Shown here: positions 1 through 8,673 of the stretch, piece by piece
How the letters are laid out: every line of letters begins with the position of its first letter
Position numbering within the stretch: the stretch's first letter is position 1
Assembly (NCBI RefSeq): GCF_009671065.1
Contig: NZ_CP046027.1
Coordinates: forward strand, 496,001-560,000
Reading direction: 5' to 3'
Source of the DNA: Neisseria brasiliensis
GTDB lineage: Bacteria; Pseudomonadota; Gammaproteobacteria; Burkholderiales; Neisseriaceae
Length of the DNA stretch: 64,000 bases
Program-made: the position numbers and the translations under genes
Notes under the pieces: generated by a model
The model's input: only the letters and a program-made list of their open reading frames with translations
Told to the model about the DNA's origin: nothing
Databases searched by the model: none

Positions 1-107
1 TTTTGCAGGCGTTCGGCCAAAAGCTGCTGGCAATTTTGGTCATCGGGAGTGACAGACGGACGGGCAATGAGTTGCTTGGCAAGGTCTAGGGATTGGGTTT
101 CAGTCAT
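1..107 (-). CDS. dapE: DapE, succinyl-diaminopimelate desuccinylase (N-terminal fragment)
   Basis: Only the first 35 codons lie in the window, starting at the ATG at 107-105. The fragment begins MTETQSLDLAKQLIARPSVT and continues with PDDQNCQQLLAERL, which matches my memory of the start of neisserial DapE. The enzyme is a cytosolic zinc hydrolase that releases succinate from N-succinyl-LL-diaminopimelate in the lysine and peptidoglycan precursor pathway. The metal ligands lie outside the window. Confidence 0.88.
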   Translation of the reverse strand, partial: MTETQSLDLAKQLIARPSVTPDDQNCQQLLAERLQ

Positions 108-172
108 TTTGTGCTTTATTTTCAATGGTATTTTTTAGATTGAGGCCATCTGAAAGAAAACGCATTCCGCTG

Positions 173-246
173 TTCAGACGGCCTGAGAATGCTTGTGATG
201 ATAACGAGATGCGCTTTATCTGGCAACTCGCAACAGGCCGTCTGAA
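173..246. repeat. Inverted pair of DNA uptake sequences with a long loop
   Basis: TTCAGACGGCCT at 173-184 and AGGCCGTCTGAA at 235-246 form a 12-bp inverted pair around a 50-base loop. It lies between the end of the gene at 257 and dapE. The long loop makes it a weak terminator at best. A decayed copy, AGGCCATCTGAA, lies at 143-154. Confidence 0.7.
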
Positions 247-256
247 ATGACTTTCT

Positions 257-874
257 TTATTTAAAACAGGCTTCATACAACGGAATCAATTCTTCTATCG
301 CATTCACAATCCATTGCTGCACATCTTGCTTGCCCAAATCCGCGCGCTCAATGTGTTTGCCGATGCAGAAAAAATCATCTTGATGCTGCAGGCTGATGTT
401 TTCAGACGGCGTGTCGGCCACGGTGGCGTAATCGGCGTATTCGTCTTCTGCACCGTGCCAAATATCGAAAGCAGCGTATTTTTGCGCGTCTAATTCGTCC
501 AGCCATTGGTTGTACTGCGGCAAAGCAATGGGCGACACGCCGGCTTTGTAGCAATGCCAATCGAGGCTGACGGTAAGGCGGCGGCGGTTGAGCAACACGG
601 AAATAATCGCGGCGGAATCTTGGTATTGCGCGTATTTGAAATAGGCGAAAAAGTGCGCGCGCACCTGCCAGCCGTTACACCAGCGCTCGATGTGTGGCGG
701 TGCGAAGGGTTCGCCCAAATCATCGGCCACGCGCCCGATAAGTTCGCGCCAAATCTGCCAATGGTGTTTATACGCGGCTTTGGTCGGCTCAATCATTTCC
801 GGCGCGTGTTTTTTCATTTGGGCAAACTGATAAAAGGGAATGTCGAAAAGTTCGCTGCTTTGCGGGGTGAGCAT
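257..874 (-). CDS. Conserved hypothetical protein, possibly HI_0552-like family
   Basis: This is a 205-residue soluble acidic protein without signal peptide or membrane segment. It is rich in Trp, Tyr and His (for example HHWQIWREL and SLDWHCYKAG). From memory it resembles a small family in Neisseria and Pasteurellaceae named after H. influenzae HI_0552 and sometimes labelled, without support, glucose-6-phosphate dehydrogenase family. I see no nucleotide-binding motif that would justify an enzyme name. It sits between dapE and a hemerythrin gene on the same strand, separated by DUS hairpins, so it is probably transcribed alone. Confidence 0.6.
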   Translation of the reverse strand: MLTPQSSELFDIPFYQFAQMKKHAPEMIEPTKAAYKHHWQIWRELIGRVADDLGEPFAPPHIERWCNGWQVRAHFFAYFKYAQYQDSAAIISVLLNRRRLTVSLDWHCYKAGVSPIALPQYNQWLDELDAQKYAAFDIWHGAEDEYADYATVADTPSENISLQHQDDFFCIGKHIERADLGKQDVQQWIVNAIEELIPLYEACFK

Positions 875-912
875 GGGGATTCTCTTTATGGGATAAATAA
901 ACGGTTTGCGCT

Positions 913-947
913 TTCAGACGGCCTAGCGTGTGTTAAGGCCGTCTGAA
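913..947 (-). terminator. DUS-pair hairpin after the hemerythrin gene
   Basis: TTCAGACGGCCT (913-924) and AGGCCGTCTGAA (936-947) can form a 12-bp stem with an 11-base loop, 26 bases after the hemerythrin stop codon. Neisserial inverted DUS pairs commonly act as terminators. Confidence 0.7.
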
Positions 948-972
948 ACCATCAAACAATCATTTCTAAGCA

Positions 973-1482
973 TTATTTGCGTCTTCTCGCCGCCATAATC
1001 TCGCCGATTTCGGTCAGCTTTTCTTTCGGGATAAAGGTTTTGCCCATTTCAAATAAGGGTTCTTCAATATCCAAATGCACATCGTATCCGGCGGTAAAGC
1101 GCTGCAATACGTCGGTGTTTAACGGATAATCCGCATCTTCTTCCAAGCGGGCAAACTCCTCTGCCACTGCCGACCAGTTGGCATGCAGGCTTTCGTGTTG
1201 GCGCAATAATTCGTCAATGCTTTCCTGCGCTTGTGGGGCGTATTGCAACAGCAACGGAAAGAAATTTTCTTCTTCGTCTTCATGATGCAACGGCGCGGCC
1301 ACGTTGAAATATTGACTGATTTGGCGCGTCGCCTGCAGCACCACATCATTGCGGCCGTTTTCAGCAATATATTCGGGCAGCATTTTTACTTGGCTGCAAA
1401 AACGGCGCACTTTGTCGTGGCAGGCATAGAGCATGTCGATGGGTTCGGCAAAGGTCACACTTTGGGTGTTGAAGGGATTCAT
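973..1482 (-). CDS. Hemerythrin-domain protein
   Basis: A 169-residue cytosolic protein with the hemerythrin four-helix pattern of metal ligands: His in YACHDKVRRFC near residue 17, HxxxE in LHHEDEEENFFPLL, His in QHESLHANW, and HxxxD in YDVHLDIEEPLF. Such proteins bind a di-iron centre and are linked to oxygen or nitric oxide sensing or to iron repair. The start at 1482 is preferred because AAGGAA lies seven bases upstream; a longer reading frame would translate a DUS copy. No partner gene identifies its substrate. Confidence 0.85.
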   Translation of the reverse strand: MNPFNTQSVTFAEPIDMLYACHDKVRRFCSQVKMLPEYIAENGRNDVVLQATRQISQYFNVAAPLHHEDEEENFFPLLLQYAPQAQESIDELLRQHESLHANWSAVAEEFARLEEDADYPLNTDVLQRFTAGYDVHLDIEEPLFEMGKTFIPKEKLTEIGEIMAARRRK

Positions 1483-1602
1483 GATGAGGTTCCTTATGTT
1501 CAGACGGCCTTGTTGTTTTATTCTACGCTTTTTGTTGCGCGATAAAGTAAAACAGCCCGCAACTAGGCAGGCTGTTCGATTCATATCGGTTGTGCAAAAA
1601 GA

Positions 1603-2184
1603 CTAGTCAACCAAAGTGATGGTACCGTTCATCAAAGCACCGTGGCCTGGGAAGGTACAAGCAAATTTGTAGTTGCCGTCTGCCAATTTAGCAGGGTCGA
1701 TTTTGATGGTGTCTTCCTCACCGCCACCGATTAATTTGGTGTGTGCTACGATACGCTCATCACCAGCTTTTACATATTCAGCATCAGGACCTGCAGCCAC
1801 GCCGTCTTTGAATACGCCGTCTTGGTCTTCAGCTTTGGTGATCACCAAGTTGTGACCCATGCTGGCTTTAGGCTGAGTACCAACATGTTTCAATGTGATG
1901 GTGAATTCAGAACATGCTTTGCTAACTTGGATATCTTTGGTGTTGAACTGCATAGCGTCGTTTGATTCAACCACGACTTCACAGTTACCGGCAGCAGCAG
2001 CGTCGGCAGCTGGGGCAGCCGCTTCAGAAGCCGGAGCAGCTTCAGCAGGTGCGGCTTCTGCAGGGGCAGAGGCTTCGGCAGCAGGCGCAGGCTCGCTAGC
2101 AGGGGCAGCCGGAGCAGCAGGTTCTTGTGAGCAGGCCGCCAAACCGATAACAGCGGCAGAAATCAGAGCCAAATAAGCTTTCAT
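1603..2184 (-). CDS. laz: Lipid-modified azurin (Laz), outer-membrane copper protein
   Basis: The 193-residue precursor has a lipoprotein signal ending in LAAC (lipidated Cys18). An Ala/Pro/Glu-rich H.8-like spacer follows to about residue 65, then a complete azurin domain. The type 1 copper ligands are visible: His111 in SMGHN, Cys176 in FACTFPGH, His181 and Met185. Laz shuttles electrons in the periplasm; in other neisseriae it supports copper-dependent respiration and resistance to peroxide. The gene stands alone and an upstream FNR box implies induction when oxygen is low. Confidence 0.95.
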   Translation of the reverse strand: MKAYLALISAAVIGLAACSQEPAAPAAPASEPAPAAEASAPAEAAPAEAAPASEAAAPAADAAAAGNCEVVVESNDAMQFNTKDIQVSKACSEFTITLKHVGTQPKASMGHNLVITKAEDQDGVFKDGVAAGPDAEYVKAGDERIVAHTKLIGGGEEDTIKIDPAKLADGNYKFACTFPGHGALMNGTITLVD

Positions 2185-2266
2185 GTATATCTCCTAATGA
2201 TGAGAATGTTTCAGTTATCCAAAATATTTGTGCCAAAAGGCGCCATGCCTTCTGTGACAAAAGAGA

Positions 2267-2308
2267 AGTATGCGACTTTATTCTGCTATAAACTTTGATT
2301 TAAATCAA
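2267..2308 (-). promoter_or_regulatory. FNR-dependent class II promoter of laz
   Basis: A perfect FNR box, TTGAT-TTAA-ATCAA, occupies 2295-2308 within an 18-bp perfect palindrome (2293-2310). On the minus strand a CATACT -10 element lies at 2272-2267. A transcript starting near 2260 would put the box centre about 41.5 bases upstream, the classic FNR activation position. That leaves a leader of roughly 75 bases before laz. Confidence 0.72.
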
Positions 2309-2403
2309 AGTTTAAATGAAGATTTACACCTGCTTACAAAATGAGAATTCATTCTATTTAATTAGGCTATTTTTTCATTGTCACACTAACATTATTTAAC
2401 AAA

Positions 2404-2832
2404 TTATCTTTGTCGATAATGCTTTTTAGCCAACTGTTCTAAGCGTTCGGCCAATTTTGGATGCTGTTCCTGCAGTTTAGCAGCGGTGTCTTCAAAACTC
2501 TGCAAAGCCACATCGCTTAATTGCAATGTATTTTTACGCTCGGGCTTGGGCGGTTTGGGCAATACTCTTACTTGCACATCGGCAATATCTGCGTGCAACA
2601 GCTTCAATTGCGGCAGCAGCGAGGGCAAAATCATTTTCAGGCGCGAAGAAGCCATATTATTGGCCGCCAGCAAAACCAGTTTGCCATTTTCAACACAGGC
2701 CGTCTGAAAATGCGCGCGCAAGTTGGCGGGCAGGATATTTTTCACTTCCTGATCCAACCTATGCCACTGTTGCGCTTGTTGCAACAATGCCTGCAAATGC
2801 CGGTCGCGTTTGCCCAATTGTTCTAAATTCAT
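2404..2832 (-). CDS. DciA/DUF721 family protein
   Basis: A 142-residue basic protein with a DUF721-like core: an N-terminal helical part (QLGKRDRHLQALLQQAQQW), then NLRAHFQTACVENGKLVLLA and the SSRLKMILPSLLPQL segment. The C-terminal half is helical and charged. DciA proteins load or operate the replicative helicase DnaB in bacteria that lack DnaC. It is divergent from secA. The family call rests on overall pattern, so the helicase-loading role is inferred. Confidence 0.75.
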   Translation of the reverse strand: MNLEQLGKRDRHLQALLQQAQQWHRLDQEVKNILPANLRAHFQTACVENGKLVLLAANNMASSRLKMILPSLLPQLKLLHADIADVQVRVLPKPPKPERKNTLQLSDVALQSFEDTAAKLQEQHPKLAERLEQLAKKHYRQR

Positions 2833-2984
2833 GTTTCAGACGGCCTTTTTATCGGTGATTTTGTCAACGAATATTGAAATACGGTAAAACTGTCTCTATT
2901 TCAGACGGCATGACTACCTTACACTATCGCTTGTGTTAAAATCCAGCTTTCGCCACTATTTTATATCAGGCGCAGGAACCATTC

Positions 2985-5741
2985 ATGCTGACAAACATTG
3001 CAAAGAAAATCTTCGGCAGCCGCAACGACCGCTTGCTGAAACAATACCGTAAATCCGTTGCGAAAATCAATGCCCTTGAAGCTGACATGCAGGCTTTGAG
3101 CGATGAGGCATTACAAGGGAAAACCGCAGAATTCAAACAACGCTTGGCCGATGGCGCGACTTTAGACGACATCTTGGTCGAAGCGTTTGCCGTCTGCCGC
3201 GAAGCCAGCCGCCGTGTCTTGGGCATGCGCCACTTTGACGTGCAGCTCATCGGCGGTATGGTGCTGCACAACGGCAAAATCGCCGAAATGCGTACCGGCG
3301 AGGGTAAAACCTTGGTCGCCACGCTGGCCGTTTACCTCAATGCTCTGTCCGGCAAAGGCGTTCACGTCGTGACTGTCAACGATTACTTGGCCGCACGCGA
3401 CGCGGGCATTATGGAGCCTTTGTATAACTTCTTAGGCTTAAGCGTGGGCGTGATTGTGTCCGACATGGAGCCTTTCTACCGCCAAACCGCTTACGGATCC
3501 GACATCACCTACGGCACCAACAACGAATTCGGTTTCGACTACCTGCGCGACAATATGGTTACCGACCAATACGACAAAGTTCAGCGCGATTTGAATTTTG
3601 CCGTGGTCGATGAAGTCGATTCCATTTTGATTGACGAAGCGCGTACCCCGCTGATTATTTCCGGCCAAGCCGACGACAATGTGCAGCTTTATCAAGTGAT
3701 GGACAGCGTTCCGGCGCACTTAATCCGCCAAGAAACCGAAGACGGCGAAGGCGATTACTGGGTCGATGAAAAAGCGCACCAAGTAATTTTGAGCGAAGCA
3801 GGTCACGAACACGCCGAGCAGATCCTCACCCAAATGGGCTTACTGGCCGAAAACGACTCGCTCTACTCTGCCGGCAACATCGCGCTGATGCACCACCTGA
3901 TGGCCGCATTACGCGCGCATACTTTGTTCCACTTGGATCAGCATTATGTGATTCAAGACGACGAAATCGTGATTGTCGATGAATTCACAGGCCGTCTGAT
4001 GGCCGGCCGCCGCTGGTCTGAAGGCTTGCACCAAGCCGTTGAAGCCAAAGAAGGTGTGGAAATCAAGCGCGAAAACCAAACGCTAGCATCCATCACCTTC
4101 CAAAACTATTTCCGTCTGTACACCAAATTATCGGGCATGACCGGTACCGCCGATACCGAAGCATTTGAATTCCAAAGCATTTACGGCTTGGAAACGGTGA
4201 TTATTCCGACCAACCGCCCGATTCAGCGTAAAGACTTCAACGACCAGATTTTCCGTTCGACCGACGAAAAATTTGAAGCCGTGGTCAAAGACATTCAAGA
4301 ATGCTACAACAAAGGCCAACCGGTCTTGGTCGGCACCACCAGCATTGAAAATTCCGAATTGGTGTCGCGCATGCTGACCGAAGCCGGTCTGCCGCACAAT
4401 GTCTTGAACGCCAAAGAACACGAACGCGAAGCCTTAATCGTGGCGCAAGCCGGTAAAGTGGGGGCGATTACTGTAGCCACCAACATGGCCGGCCGCGGTA
4501 CCGACATCGTGTTGGGCGGCAACTTGAAACACCAAACCGATGCCATCCAAGCCGACGAAAGCTTGAGCGATGAAGACAAAGCCGCACAAATCGCCGCTTT
4601 GGAAAACGGCTGGCAAGCCGAGCATGACCAAGTGGTTGCTGCGGGCGGTTTGCACATTATCGGCACCGAGCGCCACGAAAGCCGCCGTATCGACAACCAG
4701 TTGCGTGGTCGTGCTGGCCGTCAAGGCGACCCGGGTTCGAGCCGTTTCTACTTGTCGTTTGAAGACCCATTATTGCGCCTGTTCGCGCTTGACCGCGCCG
4801 CCGCCATTCTCAACCGCTTGGCACCGGAACGTGGCGTTGCTATCGAACACGGCATGCTGACCCGCCAAATCGAAGGCGCACAACGCAAAGTCGAAGGCCG
4901 CAACTTCGACATGCGTAAACAAGTTTTGGAATACGATGACGTGGCCAATGACCAGCGTAAAGTGATTTACCACCAACGCAACGAAATCCTGACCAACAAA
5001 GACGTTACCGACTTAACCAAAGACATCCGCGCCGAAGTCATCAGCGATTTGGTCGATGCCCACATGCCGCCGGATACTATGGAAGAGCAATGGGATTTGC
5101 CGACGCTGCAAAGCAAATTGCTGGCCGATTTCCGCCTGAATGCCGACATCGCCGGCTGGTTGCAAGCCGACAACACCTTAGACGGCCAAGATGTGAAAGA
5201 GCGTTTGATTGACCACATCGAAACCGAATACGCGGAAAAAGTCGAATTGGTCGGCAAACAGCAAATGGCCGACTTTGAGCGCAATGTTATGCTGCAAGTC
5301 ATCGACAACCAATGGCGAGAACACTTGGCGGCGATGGATTACCTGCGCCAAGGCATTCACTTGCGCAGCTACGCGCAAAAAAATCCGAAGCAAGAATACA
5401 AACGCGAAGCTTTTGCTATGTTTGAAAACCTGTGGAGCGGCATCAAGCACAACATTGCGTCGCTGCTGACTTCGGTGCAAATCGAGCGCAATGATACCCC
5501 TGCCGAAGACTTTTCTGCCCAACAAATCACCGATATGCAGGAAATGCATTCCGATGCGCCTGATATCGAAGAATTGCTCGGTGAATCGAAGAGCGACTTG
5601 GCTGCTGGCGCCTTCAATCCGGCCGGCAACGACTTCAGCCCCGAAGCCCTTGCTGCCAAAGGTCAAATCATTCACCGCAACGACCCATGCCCATGCGGCA
5701 GCGGCTTGAAATACAAGCAATGCCACGGCAAATTGAGCTGA
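2985..5741 (+). CDS. secA: SecA, preprotein translocase ATPase
   Basis: A complete 918-residue SecA, the motor that drives unfolded preproteins through SecYEG. Walker A (MRTGEGKTL) is at residues 102-110 and the DEAD-like Walker B is VVDEVDSILIDEAR near 207. The second helicase lobe contains TNMAGRGTDIVLGG and QLRGRAGRQGDPGSS. The C-terminal zinc-binding tail holds Cys902, Cys904, Cys913 and His914 for SecB and ribosome contact. No SecM-like arrest peptide precedes it; instead a DciA-like gene is divergent. Confidence 0.98.
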   Translation: MLTNIAKKIFGSRNDRLLKQYRKSVAKINALEADMQALSDEALQGKTAEFKQRLADGATLDDILVEAFAVCREASRRVLGMRHFDVQLIGGMVLHNGKIAEMRTGEGKTLVATLAVYLNALSGKGVHVVTVNDYLAARDAGIMEPLYNFLGLSVGVIVSDMEPFYRQTAYGSDITYGTNNEFGFDYLRDNMVTDQYDKVQRDLNFAVVDEVDSILIDEARTPLIISGQADDNVQLYQVMDSVPAHLIRQETEDGEGDYWVDEKAHQVILSEAGHEHAEQILTQMGLLAENDSLYSAGNIALMHHLMAALRAHTLFHLDQHYVIQDDEIVIVDEFTGRLMAGRRWSEGLHQAVEAKEGVEIKRENQTLASITFQNYFRLYTKLSGMTGTADTEAFEFQSIYGLETVIIPTNRPIQRKDFNDQIFRSTDEKFEAVVKDIQECYNKGQPVLVGTTSIENSELVSRMLTEAGLPHNVLNAKEHEREALIVAQAGKVGAITVATNMAGRGTDIVLGGNLKHQTDAIQADESLSDEDKAAQIAALENGWQAEHDQVVAAGGLHIIGTERHESRRIDNQLRGRAGRQGDPGSSRFYLSFEDPLLRLFALDRAAAILNRLAPERGVAIEHGMLTRQIEGAQRKVEGRNFDMRKQVLEYDDVANDQRKVIYHQRNEILTNKDVTDLTKDIRAEVISDLVDAHMPPDTMEEQWDLPTLQSKLLADFRLNADIAGWLQADNTLDGQDVKERLIDHIETEYAEKVELVGKQQMADFERNVMLQVIDNQWREHLAAMDYLRQGIHLRSYAQKNPKQEYKREAFAMFENLWSGIKHNIASLLTSVQIERNDTPAEDFSAQQITDMQEMHSDAPDIEELLGESKSDLAAGAFNPAGNDFSPEALAAKGQIIHRNDPCPCGSGLKYKQCHGKLS

Positions 5742-5758
5742 TTGATTAAAAATAAATC

Positions 5759-5797
5759 AAGGCCGTCTGAAAACAAAATCCGTTTCAGACGGCCTTT
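5759..5797 (+). terminator. DUS-pair terminator after secA
   Basis: An AAGGCCGTCTGAAA arm and its inverted copy close a stem with a short loop 18 bases after the secA stop, followed by TTTATG. Confidence 0.8.
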
Positions 5798-5845
5798 ATG
5801 TTAAAATTCAGCCCATTCGTTTAACAACATTTTTAGAGCAGAATT

Positions 5846-6943
5846 ATGGCAGGCAACACTTTCGGACAACTCTTCACCGTCACCACCTTCGGCGAAAGCC
5901 ACGGCCCCGCTTTGGGCTGCATTATTGACGGCTGCCCACCCGGATTGTCGCTGACCGAAGCCGACATTCAAGCCGATCTTGACCGCCGCAAACCCGGCAC
6001 CAGCCGCCACGTTACCCAACGCCGCGAAGCCGACCAAGTGGAAATCTTGTCCGGCGTGTTCGAAGGCAAAACCACCGGCACACCGATTGCCCTGCTGATT
6101 CGCAACACCGACCAGCGCAGCAAAGACTATGGCAACATCGCGCAGCAATTCCGCCCCGGTCACGCCGATTACGCATACTGGCACAAATACGGCACGCGTG
6201 ATTACCGTGGCGGCGGTCGCTCTTCCGCCCGCGAAACCGCCGCGCGCGTGGCCGCCGGTGCCGTGGCGAAAAAATGGTTGAAAGAACAATTTGGCACAGA
6301 GATCATTGGCTATGTGACCCAAGTCGGCGAAAAAGCCATCCGCTTTGAAAGCTTGGAATTCATCAGCCAAAATCCGTTCTTCGCGGCCAACCAAAACCAA
6401 ATCGAAGAATTAGAAAACTATATGGACAGCGTGCGCAAATCGCTGGATTCCGTTGGTGCGAAGCTGCACATCGAAGCCAAAAACATTCCGGTCGGCTTAG
6501 GCGAACCGGTGTTCGACCGCTTGGATGCCGATATCGCCCACGCCATGATGAACATCAATGCCGTTAAAGGCGTGGAAATCGGTGCCGGTTTTGATTGCGT
6601 GGCACAACGCGGCAGCGAACACGGTGACGAACTCACTCCACAAGGCTTTTTGAGCAACCATGCCGGTGGTATCCTCGGCGGTATTTCCACCGGACAAGAC
6701 ATTCACGTTAACATCGCCATCAAGCCGACCAGCTCGATTGCCACACCACGCCGCAGCATCGACATCGACGGCAATCCGGTTGAAATCGCCACCCACGGCC
6801 GCCACGACCCTTGCGTCGGCTTGCGTGCTGCGCCAATTGCCGAAGCCATGTTGGCTTTGGTGCTAATGGATCATGCCTTGCGCCACCGCGCCCAAAATGC
6901 CGATGTTCGCGTCAACACGCCCGACATTGCCCGTTTCAAATAA
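5846..6943 (+). CDS. aroC: Chorismate synthase
   Basis: A 365-residue chorismate synthase, which converts 5-enolpyruvylshikimate 3-phosphate to chorismate using reduced FMN. Family signatures are present: GESHGPALGCIIDGCPPG near residue 13, FRPGHADYAY near 107 and GGGRSSARET near 127. The length is normal for the family. It is a monocistronic gene between two DUS hairpins. Its product is also the substrate of the UbiC-like protein encoded at 53742-54197. Confidence 0.98.
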   Translation: MAGNTFGQLFTVTTFGESHGPALGCIIDGCPPGLSLTEADIQADLDRRKPGTSRHVTQRREADQVEILSGVFEGKTTGTPIALLIRNTDQRSKDYGNIAQQFRPGHADYAYWHKYGTRDYRGGGRSSARETAARVAAGAVAKKWLKEQFGTEIIGYVTQVGEKAIRFESLEFISQNPFFAANQNQIEELENYMDSVRKSLDSVGAKLHIEAKNIPVGLGEPVFDRLDADIAHAMMNINAVKGVEIGAGFDCVAQRGSEHGDELTPQGFLSNHAGGILGGISTGQDIHVNIAIKPTSSIATPRRSIDIDGNPVEIATHGRHDPCVGLRAAPIAEAMLALVLMDHALRHRAQNADVRVNTPDIARFK

Positions 6944-6951
6944 TCCACATA

Positions 6952-6988
6952 TTCAGACGGCCTATCAAGATAAATCAGGCCGTCTGAA
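6952..6988 (+). terminator. DUS-pair hairpin after aroC
   Basis: TTCAGACGGCCT at 6952-6963 pairs with AGGCCGTCTGAA at 6977-6988, starting nine bases after the aroC stop codon. There is no long T-run. Confidence 0.65.
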
Positions 6989-7098
6989 CAAATTCACACA
7001 CAAAAGCTTCGCCAAATCAGCCGCTTTATACTACAATGGCAAGCATTCGCCGTGTACTAGGGAGCGCACGGCTTCAGACTGACAGGAATACAGACAAC

Positions 7099-7560
7099 AT
7101 GACACAAGAAACCGCTTTGGGCGCCGCACTCAAAACCGCCGTCCAAACCATGAGCAAAAAGAAACAAACCGACATGATTGCCGATCATATTTACAGCAAA
7201 TACGACGTATTCAAGCGCTTCAAACCGCTGGCTGTCGGTATCGACCAAGACTTAGTTGCCGCCCTGCCGCAATACGACGCCAGTCTGATTGCCCGCGTAT
7301 TGGCAAACCACTGCCGCCGCCCGCGTTATCTGAAAGCATTGGCTCGCGGCGGTAAACGCTTTGATTTGAACAACCGTTTTAAAGGCGAAGTGAGCCCGGA
7401 AGAACAAGCCATTGCGCAACAACACCCTGCCGTGCAACAAGCCATGGCCACGCAAGCAGAACGCCAAGCAGCCAAAGCTGCTGAACAGGCTGAAGCACCT
7501 GCTGCTGAAGTGGCTGCCGCCGAAACTGCACCCACTACTGAAACGCAAACTGAAGCATAA
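7099..7560 (+). CDS. proQ: ProQ/FinO-domain RNA chaperone
   Basis: A 153-residue protein with a FinO-like domain (roughly residues 15-105): ALKTAVQTMSKKKQ, KYDVFKRFKPLAVGIDQDL, and the Arg-rich VLANHCRRPRYLKAL stretch, then RFDLNNRF. ProQ proteins bind structured small RNAs and mRNA 3' ends; meningococcal ProQ is a similarly minimal form. The C-terminal 45 residues are an Ala/Glu/Pro tail of low complexity. The ATG at 7099, with AGGAA ten bases upstream, is chosen over an upstream frame that has no family similarity. Confidence 0.9.
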   Translation: MTQETALGAALKTAVQTMSKKKQTDMIADHIYSKYDVFKRFKPLAVGIDQDLVAALPQYDASLIARVLANHCRRPRYLKALARGGKRFDLNNRFKGEVSPEEQAIAQQHPAVQQAMATQAERQAAKAAEQAEAPAAEVAAAETAPTTETQTEA

Positions 7561-7580
7561 TCACGTGTTTTCGATATATC

Positions 7581-7622
7581 AAAAAGGCCGTCTGAAAATT
7601 TTCGATTTCAGACGGCCTTTTT
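7581..7622 (+). terminator. DUS-pair intrinsic terminator after proQ
   Basis: An A5-GGCCGTCTGAAA arm and its complement enclose a short loop and end in a run of five T, 20 bases after the proQ stop. Confidence 0.88.
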
Positions 7623-7638
7623 ATGGTTTACGCAGATT

Positions 7639-7834
7639 GAAACCTTTTCAAAACATCAAGAACCACCCATAAAAACTCTAAAGGCCGTCATTCCCGCGCA
7701 GGCGGGAATCCATCGCAATATCTAAGAAACCTATTTTATTCAAAAGCTTGCTACGTTAAAAAATGGATTCCCGCCTGCGCGGGAATGACGTCGGTTTTGG
7801 GGGCTAGCTTTTGAAAGAGTTTTGCAAAGGTCTC
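7639..7834. mobile_element. MITE-like element with two dRS3 palindromes (copy A)
   Basis: This 196-bp non-coding element ends in imperfect inverted repeats (GAAACCTTTTCAAAAC at the left; TTTGCAAAGGTCTC at the right). It is flanked by direct repeats AGATT at 7634-7638 and 7835-7839. Two 20-bp dRS3 palindromes (ATTCCC-N8-GGGAAT) lie at 7690-7709 and 7767-7786. Two relatives occur at 29552 and 36581. The ends resemble those I remember from neisserial IS5-family elements; no transposase is encoded. Confidence 0.75.
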
Positions 7835-7854
7835 AGATTGTGCCACTCTTTTTA

Positions 7855-8562
7855 TTACTCTCTGACAAACCGAAACCCTTGTTCATCCACGCTTAATACC
7901 GAAGCATAATCGGCTTTCCAATCACCCAACACAATGCGGGTAAAATCCTCATTTACATGGATATTTTCCCGATGCGTATGCCCATGAATCAACAGCGGCA
8001 CACCATATTGCTTGACGATTTGTGCCGTAAATTCAGGATTCACGTCCATGATTTCAGCCGATTTTTGCTGTTTGTCCTGCTTGCTGGCGTGGCGGATTTT
8101 ATGGGCGATTTTCAAGCGTACCGACAACGGCAGCATTAGAAACAGCTTCTGCCGCCATTTTTGATGCACTTTTTTGCGAAATTGCTGATAGCGCACATCG
8201 TCAATACACAAAGTATCGCCATGACACAGCAAAGCTTGCTGGCCGAATAAATCCACCACCTGATAATCGGGCAGCAGCTTCATGCCGCACGCACGCGCAA
8301 AGCGTTCACCAATCATGAAATCACGGTTGCCATGTTGAAAATAACAGGCCACACCCCCGTCGCTTACCTTGCGAATGGCTTGTTGCACCGAATCAATCAA
8401 GGGCGACGTTTCATCATCGCCGACCCAAAAGTCAAACAAATCACCCAAAATATACACCGCCTGCGCCTGCGGTGCTTTTTCTTGCATAAAACGCAGAAAC
8501 AGCGCCGTCAGCTCGGGGCGTGATTCGCTCAAATGTAAGTCAGCAATAAAATAAATCGGCAT
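7855..8562 (-). CDS. lpxH: LpxH, UDP-2,3-diacylglucosamine diphosphatase
   Basis: A calcineurin-like phosphoesterase that releases UMP to form lipid X in lipid A synthesis at the inner membrane face. Metal-binding motifs are ordered as expected: FIADLHLSE at the N-terminus, GDLFDFWVGDD, FQHGNRDF, LLCHGDTL and LIHGHTHREN. The start at 8562 (MPIYFIADLHL) matches the family N-terminus. In-frame ATGs at 8574 and 8592 would add 4 or 10 residues, and none of the three has a strong ribosome binding site. Confidence 0.94.
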   Translation of the reverse strand: MPIYFIADLHLSESRPELTALFLRFMQEKAPQAQAVYILGDLFDFWVGDDETSPLIDSVQQAIRKVSDGGVACYFQHGNRDFMIGERFARACGMKLLPDYQVVDLFGQQALLCHGDTLCIDDVRYQQFRKKVHQKWRQKLFLMLPLSVRLKIAHKIRHASKQDKQQKSAEIMDVNPEFTAQIVKQYGVPLLIHGHTHRENIHVNEDFTRIVLGDWKADYASVLSVDEQGFRFVRE

Positions 8563-8620
8563 AGAATGGTTCATTAAATCAATTTCAGCCATTATAAATT
8601 TTCAGATGGCCTGTGTATAT

Positions 8621-8659
8621 AAAGGCCGTCTGAAAGAATCACTCTTTCAGACGGCCTTT
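8621..8659 (-). terminator. DUS-pair terminator after aspS
   Basis: AAAGGCCGTCTGAAAG and its inverse form a long stem with a loop of a few bases between aspS and lpxH, ending in TTT on either strand. Confidence 0.82.
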
Positions 8660-8673
8660 GATCTAAGCGAATA

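Noticed and set aside
257..874. Glucose-6-phosphate dehydrogenase
   Set aside because: The name is sometimes attached to this family, but the protein is far too short and lacks the nucleotide-binding motif.
7690..7786. CRISPR-like array from the dRS3 palindromes
   Set aside because: Only two palindromic units with one spacer, matching known neisserial dRS3 repeats, and no cas genes.
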